Of a stretch of 64,000 nucleotides of DNA, positions 25,490 to 35,097 are shown one piece after another (the stretch's first letter is position 1; each line of letters starts with the position of its first letter). The stretch is from JBFJKD01 sp041600415. Lineage in GTDB: Bacteria; Pseudomonadota; Gammaproteobacteria; Pseudomonadales; Porticoccaceae. The DNA lies in NCBI GenBank assembly GCA_041600415.1, contig JBFIKF010000003.1, positions 124,001-188,000 of the forward strand. Reading direction: 5' to 3'. The notes beneath the pieces were generated by a model. The model was given only the letters and a program-made list of their open reading frames with translations. It did not search any database and was not told the origin of the DNA. Made by a program: the position numbers and the translations under genes.

Positions 25490-26200
25490 TTACCAGCACA
25501 GCTCATCAGCAGATTTCACCGCCGCAATAAATTCCACTATCAGTTTCGCGCTCTTGCGCCCCGGTGCCACCTCGACACCACTGCTCACATCAACGCCATA
25601 CGGTCGTAAGGTCTGCACCGCCTGTGCGACATTGGCAGGTTCCAATCCACCAGCCACCACCACGGCGCCTGTTTCGACCTGCCGTAGTCGCTGCCAGTCA
25701 AACACCTGCCCGGTACCTCCGAATTGATCCGGCTGCCAGGCGTCAAACACAAACCCGCTGGCCGTAGTAAAACGACCCATTTCTGCAACCGGATCCAGTC
25801 CGTCAGCCATACGCACTGCCTTAAGATAGGTACGCCCAAACTGATGACAGTATGCGGGCCCCTCGTCGCCGTGAAATTGCAGTACCTGCAGAGGACAGCG
25901 CGCCAGTGTTTGGGTTACCTGCACGGCGTCAGCATTAACAAACAGGCCCACCGTTGTCACAAAGGGCCCTACCGCCGCAATAATATCGGCCGCAAGGCCG
26001 GGTTCCACCGCCCGTGGACTAGCGGGGTAAAACACCAGTCCGATTGCATCGGCACCGGCGTGCACGGCGGCCAGTGCATCCGCAACGCTGGTTATCCCGC
26101 ATATCTTGATTCTCGTTCTCGCAAACTTGCCGGCTGCTGCTGTGTTGATACAACACCCCCCATGGTGGGGCCAAATTCTACCAAAAAAACAACACGGCAC
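25490..26200 (-). CDS. trpF: Phosphoribosylanthranilate isomerase TrpF
   Basis: This TIM-barrel enzyme carries out the third step of tryptophan synthesis. The catalytic Cys34 lies in RIKICGIT. GADAIGLVFYPASPRAV, LQFHGDE, LAGGL-like VAGGLEPANV and the catalytic Asp of GVDVSSGVE are present. The 236-residue reading starts with GTG at 26200. It has about 26 more N-terminal residues than typical TrpF, and no ATG, GTG or TTG lies closer in frame. No good ribosome-binding site is seen, so the true start is uncertain. It follows truA by 13 bp, as in Pseudomonas. Confidence 0.9.
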   Translation of the reverse strand: MPCCFFGRIWPHHGGCCINTAAAGKFARTRIKICGITSVADALAAVHAGADAIGLVFYPASPRAVEPGLAADIIAAVGPFVTTVGLFVNADAVQVTQTLARCPLQVLQFHGDEGPAYCHQFGRTYLKAVRMADGLDPVAEMGRFTTASGFVFDAWQPDQFGGTGQVFDWQRLRQVETGAVVVAGGLEPANVAQAVQTLRPYGVDVSSGVEVAPGRKSAKLIVEFIAAVKSADELCW

Positions 26201-26213
26201 CTAACGCTACCGG

Positions 26214-27089
26214 TTAGCTGAACAGCGCTCCCAAAACTCCCTCATGCGGGGCCGCTTTCGCAATCCCAAACCGGGGCGGATAGTCCACCGCCACCAGATA
26301 CAGGCCATTGGGTGGCGCGGTGGCCGCACCTTTGGTGCGATTTCGGCCAAGCAACAATTCGGCAATCCATTGTGGTGGGCGTGCGCCTCGCCCCACCACC
26401 ATCAGGGCTCCAACAATATTGCGTACCATATGCAATAAAAAGGCATTGGCGGTTATTTGCACGGCAACCAGATTACCATGCTGTGTGATGTCCAACCGCT
26501 GCACATTGCGAAACGCGCTCTTCGATTGACACCCCGCACCACGAAACGCCGAAAAATCGTGCTCTCCTAACAAGGGCGTAACCGCAGACTTCATCAGCTC
26601 AACATTTAACGGATATTTAGCCCAGGTGAGCCCACCGTGATTTAAAGCGGGGCGATGTGCCTGATTACTAATCAGATAACGGTAGGTTCGGGAAACGGCA
26701 CTGAAACGCGCGTGAAACTGCGGGACGACCGGTTGCGCCCAATGTAAACGCACATTGTCGGGCAGATGGCTGTTCGCCCCCAGAATCCAGCTGCGGGGGC
26801 TGCGAACGGCATGGGTATCAAAATGAATGACTTGATGGGTAGCGTGAACACCACTATCGGTGCGGCCCGCGCAGGCAACTGTAACGAGTTCCGCGGCGAC
26901 GCGTGAGAGCGCCGCCTCCACCACCTGCTGGACGCCAACGCAATGGGCCTGCCGCTGCCAGCCACAAAACCCGCTGCCGTCGTATTCAACGGCAGCCGCA
27001 ATGCGTACCACTCCCGGAGGTAATTCTCGATCTTCGAAAATCAGACCGTTACGACGATATTGCCACTCGTCAGGTCGCGACGACCCCAT
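26214..27089 (-). CDS. truA: tRNA pseudouridine(38-40) synthase TruA
   Basis: This 291-residue enzyme isomerises uridines 38-40 of the tRNA anticodon arm. The catalytic Asp78 is in GRTDSGVHA. Other family motifs are EYDGSGFCGWQRQ, ARFSAVSRTYRY and FLLHMVRNIVG. There is an N-terminal extension of about 25 residues, and a start nearer GVVRIAA is possible. It begins 2 bp after the fimV stop, so the two are probably co-transcribed. Confidence 0.94.
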   Translation of the reverse strand: MGSSRPDEWQYRRNGLIFEDRELPPGVVRIAAAVEYDGSGFCGWQRQAHCVGVQQVVEAALSRVAAELVTVACAGRTDSGVHATHQVIHFDTHAVRSPRSWILGANSHLPDNVRLHWAQPVVPQFHARFSAVSRTYRYLISNQAHRPALNHGGLTWAKYPLNVELMKSAVTPLLGEHDFSAFRGAGCQSKSAFRNVQRLDITQHGNLVAVQITANAFLLHMVRNIVGALMVVGRGARPPQWIAELLLGRNRTKGAATAPPNGLYLVAVDYPPRFGIAKAAPHEGVLGALFS

Positions 27090-27091
27090 TC

Positions 27092-29491
27092 TCAGGCCAG
27101 GGAATTCATCAGGGCCCGAGCTTTGTCCTGTTGCTCTGCGGTACCGCGCTCCGCCACTTCCTCGAGAATTTCCCGCGCTCCCTCCGGGTCGCCCATGTCG
27201 ATATAGGCCTGGGCAAGCTCCAGTTGCGTTGCGCTTTCGTCACCACTGTCGAGCAGCTCAAAATCGCTGCCCAGATCAAATTCATCCGTTGTAGAGTCTG
27301 GCGCGATATCCGCCACTGGTAGCTCCAGATCAATCGCTAATTCTTCGTCCTCAGCCAGTTCGTCGGTTAAGCCGGTAGCGGGTGCCACGTCGCTTGCAGT
27401 GTCTGATGCATCGTCGAGCTGCATGTCCGCCAGCTCAGATTCCAGATCGAGCTCAATATCGAAATCTTCGTCAGCCAGCCCTTCTGGACTTTCATCCCCT
27501 TCCAGATCCAGATCACCAGCAAGGGTTTCCTCGTCCAGCGAAAACTCCAATTCGGCGCCGTCATTTGCGTCCGTCCCCGACAGAGGCTCATCATGGGGCG
27601 CGGCCGGTGCGGATTCACCTGTCAGTTCAGCGCGCAGCTTAGCCGCTTCCACCGCCAGGCCGGGGTCGTTAAGACGACGAATGTTTGGGTAGTGAGCATC
27701 GAAACGTTCCAGATCCTCCTGCACCGTAAATAGCTCGAGCATTTTTAAATGTAGCCTGCCTTCATCCGGCGCATTCGCCAGGGCGCGGCTCAAAACCGCC
27801 TCGGCCTCCTCGTAGTTACCAAGGGACAGGTAGATGTCGGCTTCACCCAATGGATCGACCTGTCCGTCTTCCTCAAGCGCCTGCTCCTCTTCTCCACTCC
27901 CATCCGATTCGGGAGCAAAAAGCAGATCTTCTTCATCGAGATCGATCTCTTCCAACGAAGTGATGTCGGGGACTTCCTCGATGTTTGCATCCGGCTCTGT
28001 TCGCACTTTGCTCCGCACCGGCTCGACTCGTCGCTCAAAGTCGGCATTATCCGGGCGGTCATCCTGATCCGCGTTGCGCTGCCGGTACACCAGGTAGGAC
28101 ACAGCCAGTACAACAAACCCTACCACCCCCGCTATAACCAATAAATAACCTTTAATGGCCGCAAAGAAACCATCCTCGACGATTTCAGATTGCACAACTT
28201 TATCGGCTGATGGTTGCTGTACGGATTGCTCGTCAGTTCCCGTTACGTCAATACCATCACCCGCGATCGTTGTTACCGATTCAGTCTCTTCGTTCTCCAA
28301 TCCAGTAGCGATTTCTTCTGGCGCGGGCGACTCTGTTCCAGTTTCACCCGCGACCGAAGTTGTCGCTTCCACGCCAGCCGCCAGTTGCGCAGCACGTAAT
28401 TCATCATCGCCAATTTCGACCAGGCGATCCAATTTAAGTTGTTCCTCGAGGTTCGCAAGCCGGGCCTTCAACTCGCTATTCTCGCGGCGCATCTTGTCCG
28501 CTTCTTCCTGAGCGATGGCGATCTCATTCTGCAATGCCTCAACCGATCCACCGCCGACGAGACTGCCTTCACCACTTACTGCGGCGGCAGAATCTGATGC
28601 TGCCGCATCCTCTGTGCTCGGCGCGGACAGCCTTAAGCGACCCTCGTCTGAAACCTGCAGAGCTCTGGACGCTCCACCTCGGGATGAGGCGTCGAGCTGC
28701 GGACCACCACTGCCATCGCGCCATTCCTGGGTCTGAGCGGCGACAATCTGCACGGCCTGTCGGTGATCTGTGGCACCGAATTCCGATGCATCGGGCATGC
28801 GTAAAACTGCACCTTTGCGCAGCAAATTAATGTTGCCATCGATAAACGCACCCGGATTCAATCGATGTATGGCGATTATTGCCTGCTGCACTGTCGCGTT
28901 GCCCGGCCGCGCGCGACTGGCGATCTGCCAAAGGGTGTCGCCAGACTGGACCCGATAATTTCCTGAAATATTTACATTCTGGGAAGCGCCGCTGACATCT
29001 GTTGCCGTACCGCTACTGGGTGCTTGCCGAGTCGGCTGCCGCGAAGCGCTCTGCGCCGCGGCCAGCGACTTTCCCACGGGCTTGTCCGTGGCGTATACCG
29101 GTAGATCGAGAAGCACCGTGTACTCGCGCAACAAGCGCCCGGAAGACCATTGCACATCCAGTAAAAAATCCAGATAGGGTTCGCGAATCGGTTTGCGGGA
29201 AGTTATCCGGATCACCGGCGTCGCGGAATTACTTACATCCACTTTAAAACGCATATCTACCAGATGAAAAGCGCGCTCCACCCCAGCCCGATTAAAATCT
29301 TCCTCCGAAGCCAGGCTGGCAAGAATTTCGGTGTCCCCGAGATCGCCCACATTAAGCAGGCGAATTTCAGCATCCAGGGGTTCATTCAGCGCTGAATTAA
29401 GTTTAATTTCGCCCAGCCCCAGAGCCAGCACCCATTGGGAAGTCACGAGTAGTGCCAAACCAAACCAGCAGGATAATTTTTGTAGCGTCAT
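27092..29491 (-). CDS. fimV: FimV-family polar protein (peptidoglycan-binding, TPR)
   Basis: This 799-residue, very acidic protein has a signal peptide and an N-terminal FimV domain (LGLGEIKLNSALNEPLDAEI, typical). A periplasmic LysM motif follows (about 175-235, YRVQSGDTLWQIASRARP). A coiled-coil stretch (about 320-355), one membrane helix (about 440-462), and a cytoplasmic Asp/Glu-rich region with TPR segments come next. The conserved FimV C-terminal domain is at about 750-797 (LELAQAYIDMGDPEGAREIL). Homologues act at the cell pole in type IV pilus function and cyclic-AMP signalling. It lies between usg/asd and truA, as in Pseudomonas. A promoter is visible just upstream. Confidence 0.92.
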   Translation of the reverse strand: MTLQKLSCWFGLALLVTSQWVLALGLGEIKLNSALNEPLDAEIRLLNVGDLGDTEILASLASEEDFNRAGVERAFHLVDMRFKVDVSNSATPVIRITSRKPIREPYLDFLLDVQWSSGRLLREYTVLLDLPVYATDKPVGKSLAAAQSASRQPTRQAPSSGTATDVSGASQNVNISGNYRVQSGDTLWQIASRARPGNATVQQAIIAIHRLNPGAFIDGNINLLRKGAVLRMPDASEFGATDHRQAVQIVAAQTQEWRDGSGGPQLDASSRGGASRALQVSDEGRLRLSAPSTEDAAASDSAAAVSGEGSLVGGGSVEALQNEIAIAQEEADKMRRENSELKARLANLEEQLKLDRLVEIGDDELRAAQLAAGVEATTSVAGETGTESPAPEEIATGLENEETESVTTIAGDGIDVTGTDEQSVQQPSADKVVQSEIVEDGFFAAIKGYLLVIAGVVGFVVLAVSYLVYRQRNADQDDRPDNADFERRVEPVRSKVRTEPDANIEEVPDITSLEEIDLDEEDLLFAPESDGSGEEEQALEEDGQVDPLGEADIYLSLGNYEEAEAVLSRALANAPDEGRLHLKMLELFTVQEDLERFDAHYPNIRRLNDPGLAVEAAKLRAELTGESAPAAPHDEPLSGTDANDGAELEFSLDEETLAGDLDLEGDESPEGLADEDFDIELDLESELADMQLDDASDTASDVAPATGLTDELAEDEELAIDLELPVADIAPDSTTDEFDLGSDFELLDSGDESATQLELAQAYIDMGDPEGAREILEEVAERGTAEQQDKARALMNSLA

Positions 29492-29569
29492 GTCCTTCTA
29501 CCTTTTTCTTGTCCTAAATCTGACTGTTGCCCAGCCCTGCCACGACCGGCTAAGCATACAACTCACCGT

Positions 29570-29597
29570 AATATACAGACCTAAGTATTTATTACAA
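29570..29597 (-). promoter_or_regulatory. Putative sigma70 promoter of fimV
   Basis: On the minus strand TTGTAA (29592-29597) and TATATT (29570-29575) are spaced by 16 bp. They lie about 80 bp upstream of the fimV start. The -35 box overlaps the very end of the Usg-like gene. This would let fimV-truA be transcribed separately from asd-usg. Confidence 0.4.
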
Positions 29598-30647
29598 ATA
29601 AGATTTTATCAACATTTCAACCAGCCTCACGCTGTTCATTGCGGCACCGTTTCGTAAATTATCGGACACAATCCACAAATTGAGACCATTTTCATTAAAC
29701 TGGTCGGCTCTCAACCTGCCGACTAGTACGCCATCCAGCCCGGCCGCGTCTTCTGCCGGCGTCGGATATTTGCCCGCTGCACCGGCGTTCACCAGGGTCA
29801 CATCCTGCGCTTTTTTTAGTAGTCGGCGCAAATCGCCAACGTCAAGTGGATAACGGGTTTCCAGATGAACGGCAACGGCAAGGCCATGGAATACCGGCAC
29901 CTGAACACAGGTGGCGCTGATACCAATTGAGGTATCAGCCAGTAACCGCTGGGTCTCGCGGACCACCTGTAACTCTTCGGAAGAGTGCCCCTGTTCATCA
30001 AGTGTGCCGATACAAGGTAATAAATTGAAAGCAATCTGCCGAGTAAAGACTCCACCCTTCGGCACAGGCAGACCATTTAACAGGGCCGCAGTTTGTCCGG
30101 CCAGTGCCGCGATGCCGCCACGACCGGCGCCCGATACTGACTGATAGCTCGCGATGTGGATGCGCGCAATGCCCACCTCCGCCTGGATCGGTGCCAGCAC
30201 GGCTGCCAGCTGGGTGGCAATAGCTCCCGGAACCGCAATCAGACTGCGCAGCGAATACCCGGCCAAATCCTCGGGGTTGGCGTTGTACACCACCAACGGA
30301 ATCTCCTTATCTCCGGCAAACTGTCCGCTACAGTCGATAACAATACAGCTCGCCTCTGTGGCCCGCTTCACGTGAGTTGCGGAGACCTCTGAGTTGACCG
30401 CGAACAACGCCAAACCCACCCGCGAAAAGTCAAATTCAGAAATCCCTTCGACCAACAACGGCTGGTTGCCAAACATCACCGTTTCATTGGCTGAAGCATC
30501 GCTGGCCACAGGGTGAATAGTTGTCCTCGCAAAACCTCGCTCTGCCAACAGCTCCAGAATTGCCCCTCCCACGGCACCAGTGGCGCCCACTACGGCAATA
30601 TCTACTCCCTGCCGACCTGCCGACGCTTGGGTGTTATCGGTGTCCAA
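29592..30647 (-). CDS. usg: Usg-like aspartate-semialdehyde dehydrogenase paralogue, catalytic Cys missing
   Basis: This 351-residue member of the semialdehyde dehydrogenase family keeps the NAD(P)-binding start (DIAVVGATGAVGGAILELL) and the dimerisation domain (SYQSVSGAGRGGIAAL). At the site where active enzymes have a Cys within a PNC-type motif it has Ala142 (VPGAIATQ). It is therefore unlikely to have Asd activity. Usg-type paralogues next to true asd genes are known in gammaproteobacteria, and their role is unclear. It begins directly after the asd stop with no gap, so the two should be translated together. Confidence 0.87.
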   Translation of the reverse strand: MDTDNTQASAGRQGVDIAVVGATGAVGGAILELLAERGFARTTIHPVASDASANETVMFGNQPLLVEGISEFDFSRVGLALFAVNSEVSATHVKRATEASCIVIDCSGQFAGDKEIPLVVYNANPEDLAGYSLRSLIAVPGAIATQLAAVLAPIQAEVGIARIHIASYQSVSGAGRGGIAALAGQTAALLNGLPVPKGGVFTRQIAFNLLPCIGTLDEQGHSSEELQVVRETQRLLADTSIGISATCVQVPVFHGLAVAVHLETRYPLDVGDLRRLLKKAQDVTLVNAGAAGKYPTPAEDAAGLDGVLVGRLRADQFNENGLNLWIVSDNLRNGAAMNSVRLVEMLIKSYL

Positions 30648-31766
30648 TTATTTCTCCAGCAAAATGCGCAACATGCGTCGCAACGGTTCGGCCGCGCCCC
30701 ATAACAACTGGTCGCCCACAGTGAACGCCGACAGGTATTTAGTGCCCATATTCATCTTGCGCAAGCGGCCCACGGGGATGGTCATGGTACCCGTCACGGC
30801 GGCTGGGCTAAGTTCTCGCAGACTGTCTTCCCGATGATTCGGCACCACTTTCACCCAGGAGTTCGCCTGGGCCAGCATGTCTTCGATTTCGTCAACGGGT
30901 ACATCCTGCGTTAACTTCAGGGTCAGGGCCTGACTGTGACTGCGCATGGCGCCAATACGCACGCAGATGCCATCGAACGGAATCGGATCCCGCTCCCGCC
31001 CCAGAATTTTATTGGTCTCGGCCTGCCCCTTCCACTCTTCCCGGCTCTGGCCACTGTCCAGCTCGCTATCAATCCACGGCAGCAAACTCCCCGCCAGGGG
31101 ATATCCAAAGCGCTCGACAGGTAATTGGTCGCTGCGCATCACCGACGCCACCTTGCGGTCCAGCTCCAGAATAGCAGAATCAGCCCCCTTCAATTCCCCT
31201 GCTACTGTGCCGTGTATCACTCCCATCTGGGCAATAAGCTCGCGCATATTTTGCGCACCCGCCCCGGATGCGGCCTGATAGGTCATCGCGCTGGCCCACT
31301 CCACCAGCCCGCGCTTAAATAATCCGCCCAGAGCCATCAGCATCAAGCTGACTGTGCAATTGCCACCGATGTAATTTTTGATGCCCCGCGCCAGACCGTC
31401 TTCGATTACCGCCAGATTGACAGGGTCGAGAACGATCAATGCGTCGTCGTCCATGCGTAGTGACGAAGCGGCATCTATCCAGTAACCCTGCCAACCCCGC
31501 GCCCGCAGGCGAGGATAGATGGCCTTGGTGTAATCACCGCCCTGACAGGTCACGATGGCATCGAGCTTGAACAGCGCGTCCAGATCATGGGCGTCCACAA
31601 GCACCGTGCCATTGAGGGGGCCCGTCTCACCGATCTGGGACGTGGTAAAAAATACCGGCTCGATGTTCCTGCGCGCCAGTTCGGCGAAGTCCTGCTCCGC
31701 TTCCATACGCGCCAACAGCACCGAACCAACCATGCCTCTCCAACCAATAAATCCGATTTTGTTCAT
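30648..31766 (-). CDS. asd: Aspartate-semialdehyde dehydrogenase
   Basis: This 372-residue enzyme reduces aspartyl-phosphate to the semialdehyde, feeding lysine/diaminopimelate, methionine and threonine. The nucleotide-binding N-terminus is IGFIGWRGMVGSVLL. The active-site Cys137 lies in GGNCTVSLML and is intact, unlike in the adjacent paralogue. The segment YQAASGAGAQNMREL is typical of the proteobacterial type. It follows leuB after 54 bp, an AT-rich gap that may contain its own promoter. Confidence 0.96.
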   Translation of the reverse strand: MNKIGFIGWRGMVGSVLLARMEAEQDFAELARRNIEPVFFTTSQIGETGPLNGTVLVDAHDLDALFKLDAIVTCQGGDYTKAIYPRLRARGWQGYWIDAASSLRMDDDALIVLDPVNLAVIEDGLARGIKNYIGGNCTVSLMLMALGGLFKRGLVEWASAMTYQAASGAGAQNMRELIAQMGVIHGTVAGELKGADSAILELDRKVASVMRSDQLPVERFGYPLAGSLLPWIDSELDSGQSREEWKGQAETNKILGRERDPIPFDGICVRIGAMRSHSQALTLKLTQDVPVDEIEDMLAQANSWVKVVPNHREDSLRELSPAAVTGTMTIPVGRLRKMNMGTKYLSAFTVGDQLLWGAAEPLRRMLRILLEK

Positions 31767-31820
31767 ACAGTTATGTTCTTTAGTTAATGTTGTAAGATAT
31801 ATTTATTTCTATCCCGCAGA

Positions 31821-32903
31821 TCACTTTATCGCCAGATTCGACAGCACTGCCGCACCCATCTCCCTGGTACCTGCCGTCGTAGTGTCCGGGCTGGCAATGT
31901 CCGGCGTACGCAAGCCCTGGTCCAGTGTCGCACCCACGGCCTGCTCAATGACACTCGCCACGTCGCCACGCTGCAGCGAGTAGCGCAACATCATGGCCAC
32001 CGAGAGAATAGTTGCCAGCGGGTTTGCGACATTGTGTCCCGCGATATCCGGCGCCGAGCCGTGGCACGGCTCGTACATGCCCTTACCATTGGCGTCCAAT
32101 GACGCCGATGGCAGCATGCCAATGGAGCCGGTCAGCATCGCCGCCTGATCGGAGAGAATATCGCCGAACATATTCCCGGTGACAATCACATCGAACTGTT
32201 TCGGCTGCCGGACTAACTGCATGGCCGCATTGTCCACATACATGTGACTAAGCGTCACATCGGGGTACTCCGCCGCCAGCTCGTTCATCACCTCGCGCCA
32301 CAGGATGGTCACCTCCAGCACATTCGCTTTATCCACGGAACACAGCTTCTTGCCGCGCTGACGAGCAGCTGCAAAGGCGACGTGACCAATGCGGCGAATC
32401 TCCGACTCGCTGTACACGTAAGTGTTATAGCCCTGCCGTTCGCCATCGGCCAGGGTACGGATACCACGCGGCTCGCCAAAGTAGATACCCCCGGTCAACT
32501 CCCTTACCAGCAGAATGTCCAGCCCACCGACTACCTCGGGTTTTAACGAAGAGGCGTTGACCAGTTGCGGATAGAGTATTGCGGGGCGCAGGTTGGCGAA
32601 CAGCTCCAGCCCGGAGCGCAGCCCAAGCAAGCCTTTTTCCGGACGCAGGGCGCGTTCGATAGTATCCCATTGCGGACCGCCCACGGCACCGAGCAGAATG
32701 GCGTCGGCCCGCCGCGCCGCGTGCAATGTAGCATCTGGTAAGGGCACGCCAGTGGCATCGATGGCAGCGCCACCAACCAGACCTTCCACCAACTGCAAGC
32801 CCAGATCAAAACGGCGATCTACCGCTTCCAGCACCGCCACCGCCTGCGCCATAATTTCCGGACCAATACCATCGCCGGGCAATATCAAAATTTCCGAAGT
32901 CAA
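31821..32903 (-). CDS. leuB: 3-isopropylmalate dehydrogenase LeuB
   Basis: This 360-residue, Mg- and NAD-dependent decarboxylating dehydrogenase forms 2-oxoisocaproate in leucine synthesis. Typical motifs are ILPGDGIGPEI at the N-terminus, LRPEKGLLGLRSGLELFANLRPA (substrate loop) and ELTGGIYFGEPRG. The NAD site near GSAPDIAGHNVANP is also present. It lies 35 bp after leuD, completing the leuCDB operon. Confidence 0.97.
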   Translation of the reverse strand: MTSEILILPGDGIGPEIMAQAVAVLEAVDRRFDLGLQLVEGLVGGAAIDATGVPLPDATLHAARRADAILLGAVGGPQWDTIERALRPEKGLLGLRSGLELFANLRPAILYPQLVNASSLKPEVVGGLDILLVRELTGGIYFGEPRGIRTLADGERQGYNTYVYSESEIRRIGHVAFAAARQRGKKLCSVDKANVLEVTILWREVMNELAAEYPDVTLSHMYVDNAAMQLVRQPKQFDVIVTGNMFGDILSDQAAMLTGSIGMLPSASLDANGKGMYEPCHGSAPDIAGHNVANPLATILSVAMMLRYSLQRGDVASVIEQAVGATLDQGLRTPDIASPDTTTAGTREMGAAVLSNLAIK

Positions 32904-32938
32904 TTTATCTCTCCATTACACCAGGTTACTGGTATGTA

Positions 32939-33595
32939 TTACTGTGTGCTGGTTATCGCGCCGAATAGCCAGGGACATTGCGTCTGCCACTGTTTTTCAA
33001 AGCGGCGAATCGCATCTTCTTGCTGCAAGGTCAAGCCGATATCGTCGAGGCCATTTAACAGGCAATGCTTGCGAAACTCATCCACGACAAAGGGCAATCG
33101 CGCACCGCCTGGAACTTCCACGGTTTGGGCTTCGAGGTCTACCGTCAAAGAGAACCCTTCGTTATCCTCGAGTTCCTTAAACAACTGCTCCACGTCGGCC
33201 TCCTCCAGCACCAGGGGGAGCAGTCCATTTTTGAAACAGTTGTTATAGAAAATATCCGCAAAACTGGGCGCAATAATCACCCGAAAGCCCGCATCTTCCA
33301 AAGCCCAGGGGGCATGCTCGCGGCTTGACCCACAGCCGAAATTACGCCTTGCCAACAGAATGGACGCCCCCTGATAGCGCGGCCAATTGAGGGGAAAATC
33401 AGGATTTAAGGGGCGTTTGCTCGCGTCCTGCCCGGGTACTCCGTGATCCAGATAACGCAGCTCATCAAATAAATTGGGCCCAAACCCGCTGCGTTTTATC
33501 GATTTCAAAAACTGCTTGGGAATAATCATATCCGTATCGACGTTGGCACGATCCATGGGGGCCACCACACCCCGGTGTACAGTTAAAGGCATCAT
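32939..33595 (-). CDS. leuD: 3-isopropylmalate dehydratase small subunit LeuD
   Basis: This 218-residue small subunit forms the swivelling domain of isopropylmalate isomerase. Family motifs are ANVDTDMIIPKQFL and the GCGSSREHAPWAL loop. The C-terminal region contains the segment GLDDIGLTLQQEDAI. The ATG overlaps the leuC stop by four bases, so the two subunits are translationally coupled. Confidence 0.97.
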   Translation of the reverse strand: MMPLTVHRGVVAPMDRANVDTDMIIPKQFLKSIKRSGFGPNLFDELRYLDHGVPGQDASKRPLNPDFPLNWPRYQGASILLARRNFGCGSSREHAPWALEDAGFRVIIAPSFADIFYNNCFKNGLLPLVLEEADVEQLFKELEDNEGFSLTVDLEAQTVEVPGGARLPFVVDEFRKHCLLNGLDDIGLTLQQEDAIRRFEKQWQTQCPWLFGAITSTQ

Positions 33596-35031
33596 ACGTC
33601 AGCTCCGTTTTTCATCCATTCGCGCACGTCGACAAAATGACCTGCCACCGCGGCTGCCGCGGCCATGGCCGGACTCACCAGATGAGTGCGGCCGCCCTTG
33701 CCCTGACGCCCTTCAAAGTTACGGTTGGACGTCGAGGCGCAATGCTCACCTTCCCCCAACTTGTCCGCATTCATGGCCAGGCACATGGAACAACCCGGCT
33801 CGCGCCACTCCAGACCGGCATCCAGAAAAATGCGATGCAGCCCTTCGGCCTCCGCCTGCATTTTCACCGCCTGGGAACCGGGGACCACCATGGCCTGTTT
33901 GACTGACGCGGCTACCTTGCGACCGCGCACCACGTCCGCCGCAGCGCGCAGATCCTCCAGCCGAGAATTGGTGCAGGAGCCGATAAACACCCGATCCACG
34001 TGAATTCCCGTCATCGGCATGCCGGCACTTAAACCCATGTATTGCAGCGCTCGTTGCATACCTTCCCGTTTGCCATTATCCGCTTCTGCCGCCGGATCCG
34101 GCACCGAAGATCCCACGGGTACCACCATTTCTGGAGAGGTTCCCCAGCTCACCTGGGGTTCGATATCCTCGCCGCGAATTTCAACAACGGCGTCGAAAAT
34201 TGCGTCCTTATCGCTAACCAAGGTGCGCCAATATTCCACCGCCCGCGGCCAGTGCGCTGCCTGCGGTGCATACCGGCGACCCTTGACGTAATTAATCGTC
34301 ACTTCATCCACCGCCACCATACCTACCCGGGCACCCGCCTCGATGGCCATATTACACACCGTCATACGACCTTCCATGGACATATTGCGCAATACTTCAC
34401 CACCAAATTCAATGGCATAGCCGGAGCCACCGGCCGTACCGATCTTGCCAATCACCGCCAGCACCAAATCTTTCGGGGTCACGCCTGCCCCCAGCTCACC
34501 GTCCACCCGCACCAGCATATTTTTCATTTTCTGCGCGATCAGACATTGGGTAGCAAGCACATGTTCTACCTCGGAGGTCCCTATACCGTGGGCAAGCGCC
34601 CCCAACGCGCCGTGTGTGGCCGTGTGGGAATCCCCGCACACCACAGTCATGCCGGGCAGTGTCGCGCCCTGTTCCGGCCCAATAACATGCACGATACCCT
34701 GCCCCGGATCATTAATTTTGTGCTCGACAATGCCGTATTCGTCGCAGTTGTCGTCCAGCGTCTGTACCTGCAGGCGCGATATCTCGTCGGCAATGGCATC
34801 AACACCCCCGGCACGCTCCCGCGCATCCGTGGAAACGTTGTGATCAGGGGTTGCCAGATTGGCATCGATCCGCCAGGGTTTGCGGTTCGCCAAGCGCAAG
34901 CCTTCGAATGCCTGAGGCGACGTCACCTCGTGCAACAAATGGCGGTCGATATAGATCAGCGCCGAACCGTCGACGCGCTGCTCCACCAAGTGCGCATCCC
35001 AGAGCTTGTCGTACAACGTTTTTCCAGCCAT
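33592..35031 (-). CDS. leuC: 3-isopropylmalate dehydratase large subunit LeuC
   Basis: This 479-residue aconitase-family subunit converts 2-isopropylmalate to 3-isopropylmalate. The three 4Fe-4S ligands are Cys353 (IGSCTNSR), Cys414 and Cys417 (CSMC). VCGDSHTATHGALGALAHGIG is the conserved substrate segment. ATG 35031 was chosen because it has TGGAGG five bases upstream. An in-frame ATG 12 bases earlier is less well placed. A promoter at 35069-35097 and a LysR-type gene divergent from it suggest regulated expression. Confidence 0.97.
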   Translation of the reverse strand: MAGKTLYDKLWDAHLVEQRVDGSALIYIDRHLLHEVTSPQAFEGLRLANRKPWRIDANLATPDHNVSTDARERAGGVDAIADEISRLQVQTLDDNCDEYGIVEHKINDPGQGIVHVIGPEQGATLPGMTVVCGDSHTATHGALGALAHGIGTSEVEHVLATQCLIAQKMKNMLVRVDGELGAGVTPKDLVLAVIGKIGTAGGSGYAIEFGGEVLRNMSMEGRMTVCNMAIEAGARVGMVAVDEVTINYVKGRRYAPQAAHWPRAVEYWRTLVSDKDAIFDAVVEIRGEDIEPQVSWGTSPEMVVPVGSSVPDPAAEADNGKREGMQRALQYMGLSAGMPMTGIHVDRVFIGSCTNSRLEDLRAAADVVRGRKVAASVKQAMVVPGSQAVKMQAEAEGLHRIFLDAGLEWREPGCSMCLAMNADKLGEGEHCASTSNRNFEGRQGKGGRTHLVSPAMAAAAAVAGHFVDVREWMKNGADV

Positions 35032-35068
35032 GTGTGCCTCCAATTGCTTCAGCGGCTAATTACCAGGA

Positions 35069-35097
35069 ATTTTAGAGTTAATCTATAAATAAAACAA
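35069..35097 (-). promoter_or_regulatory. Promoter of the leuCDB operon
   Basis: On the minus strand TTGTTT (35092-35097) and TAAAAT (35069-35074) are separated by 17 bp, about 38 bp upstream of the leuC start. The -35 box overlaps the left arm of an inverted repeat, so a bound LysR-type protein could act on polymerase at this site. Confidence 0.5.

Noticed and set aside
34042..35088. Long open frame on the plus strand (348 codons) over leuC
   Set aside because: It lies entirely antisense to the well-supported leuC gene and its start, has no recognisable motifs, and is rich in His and Arg as expected of a shadow frame.
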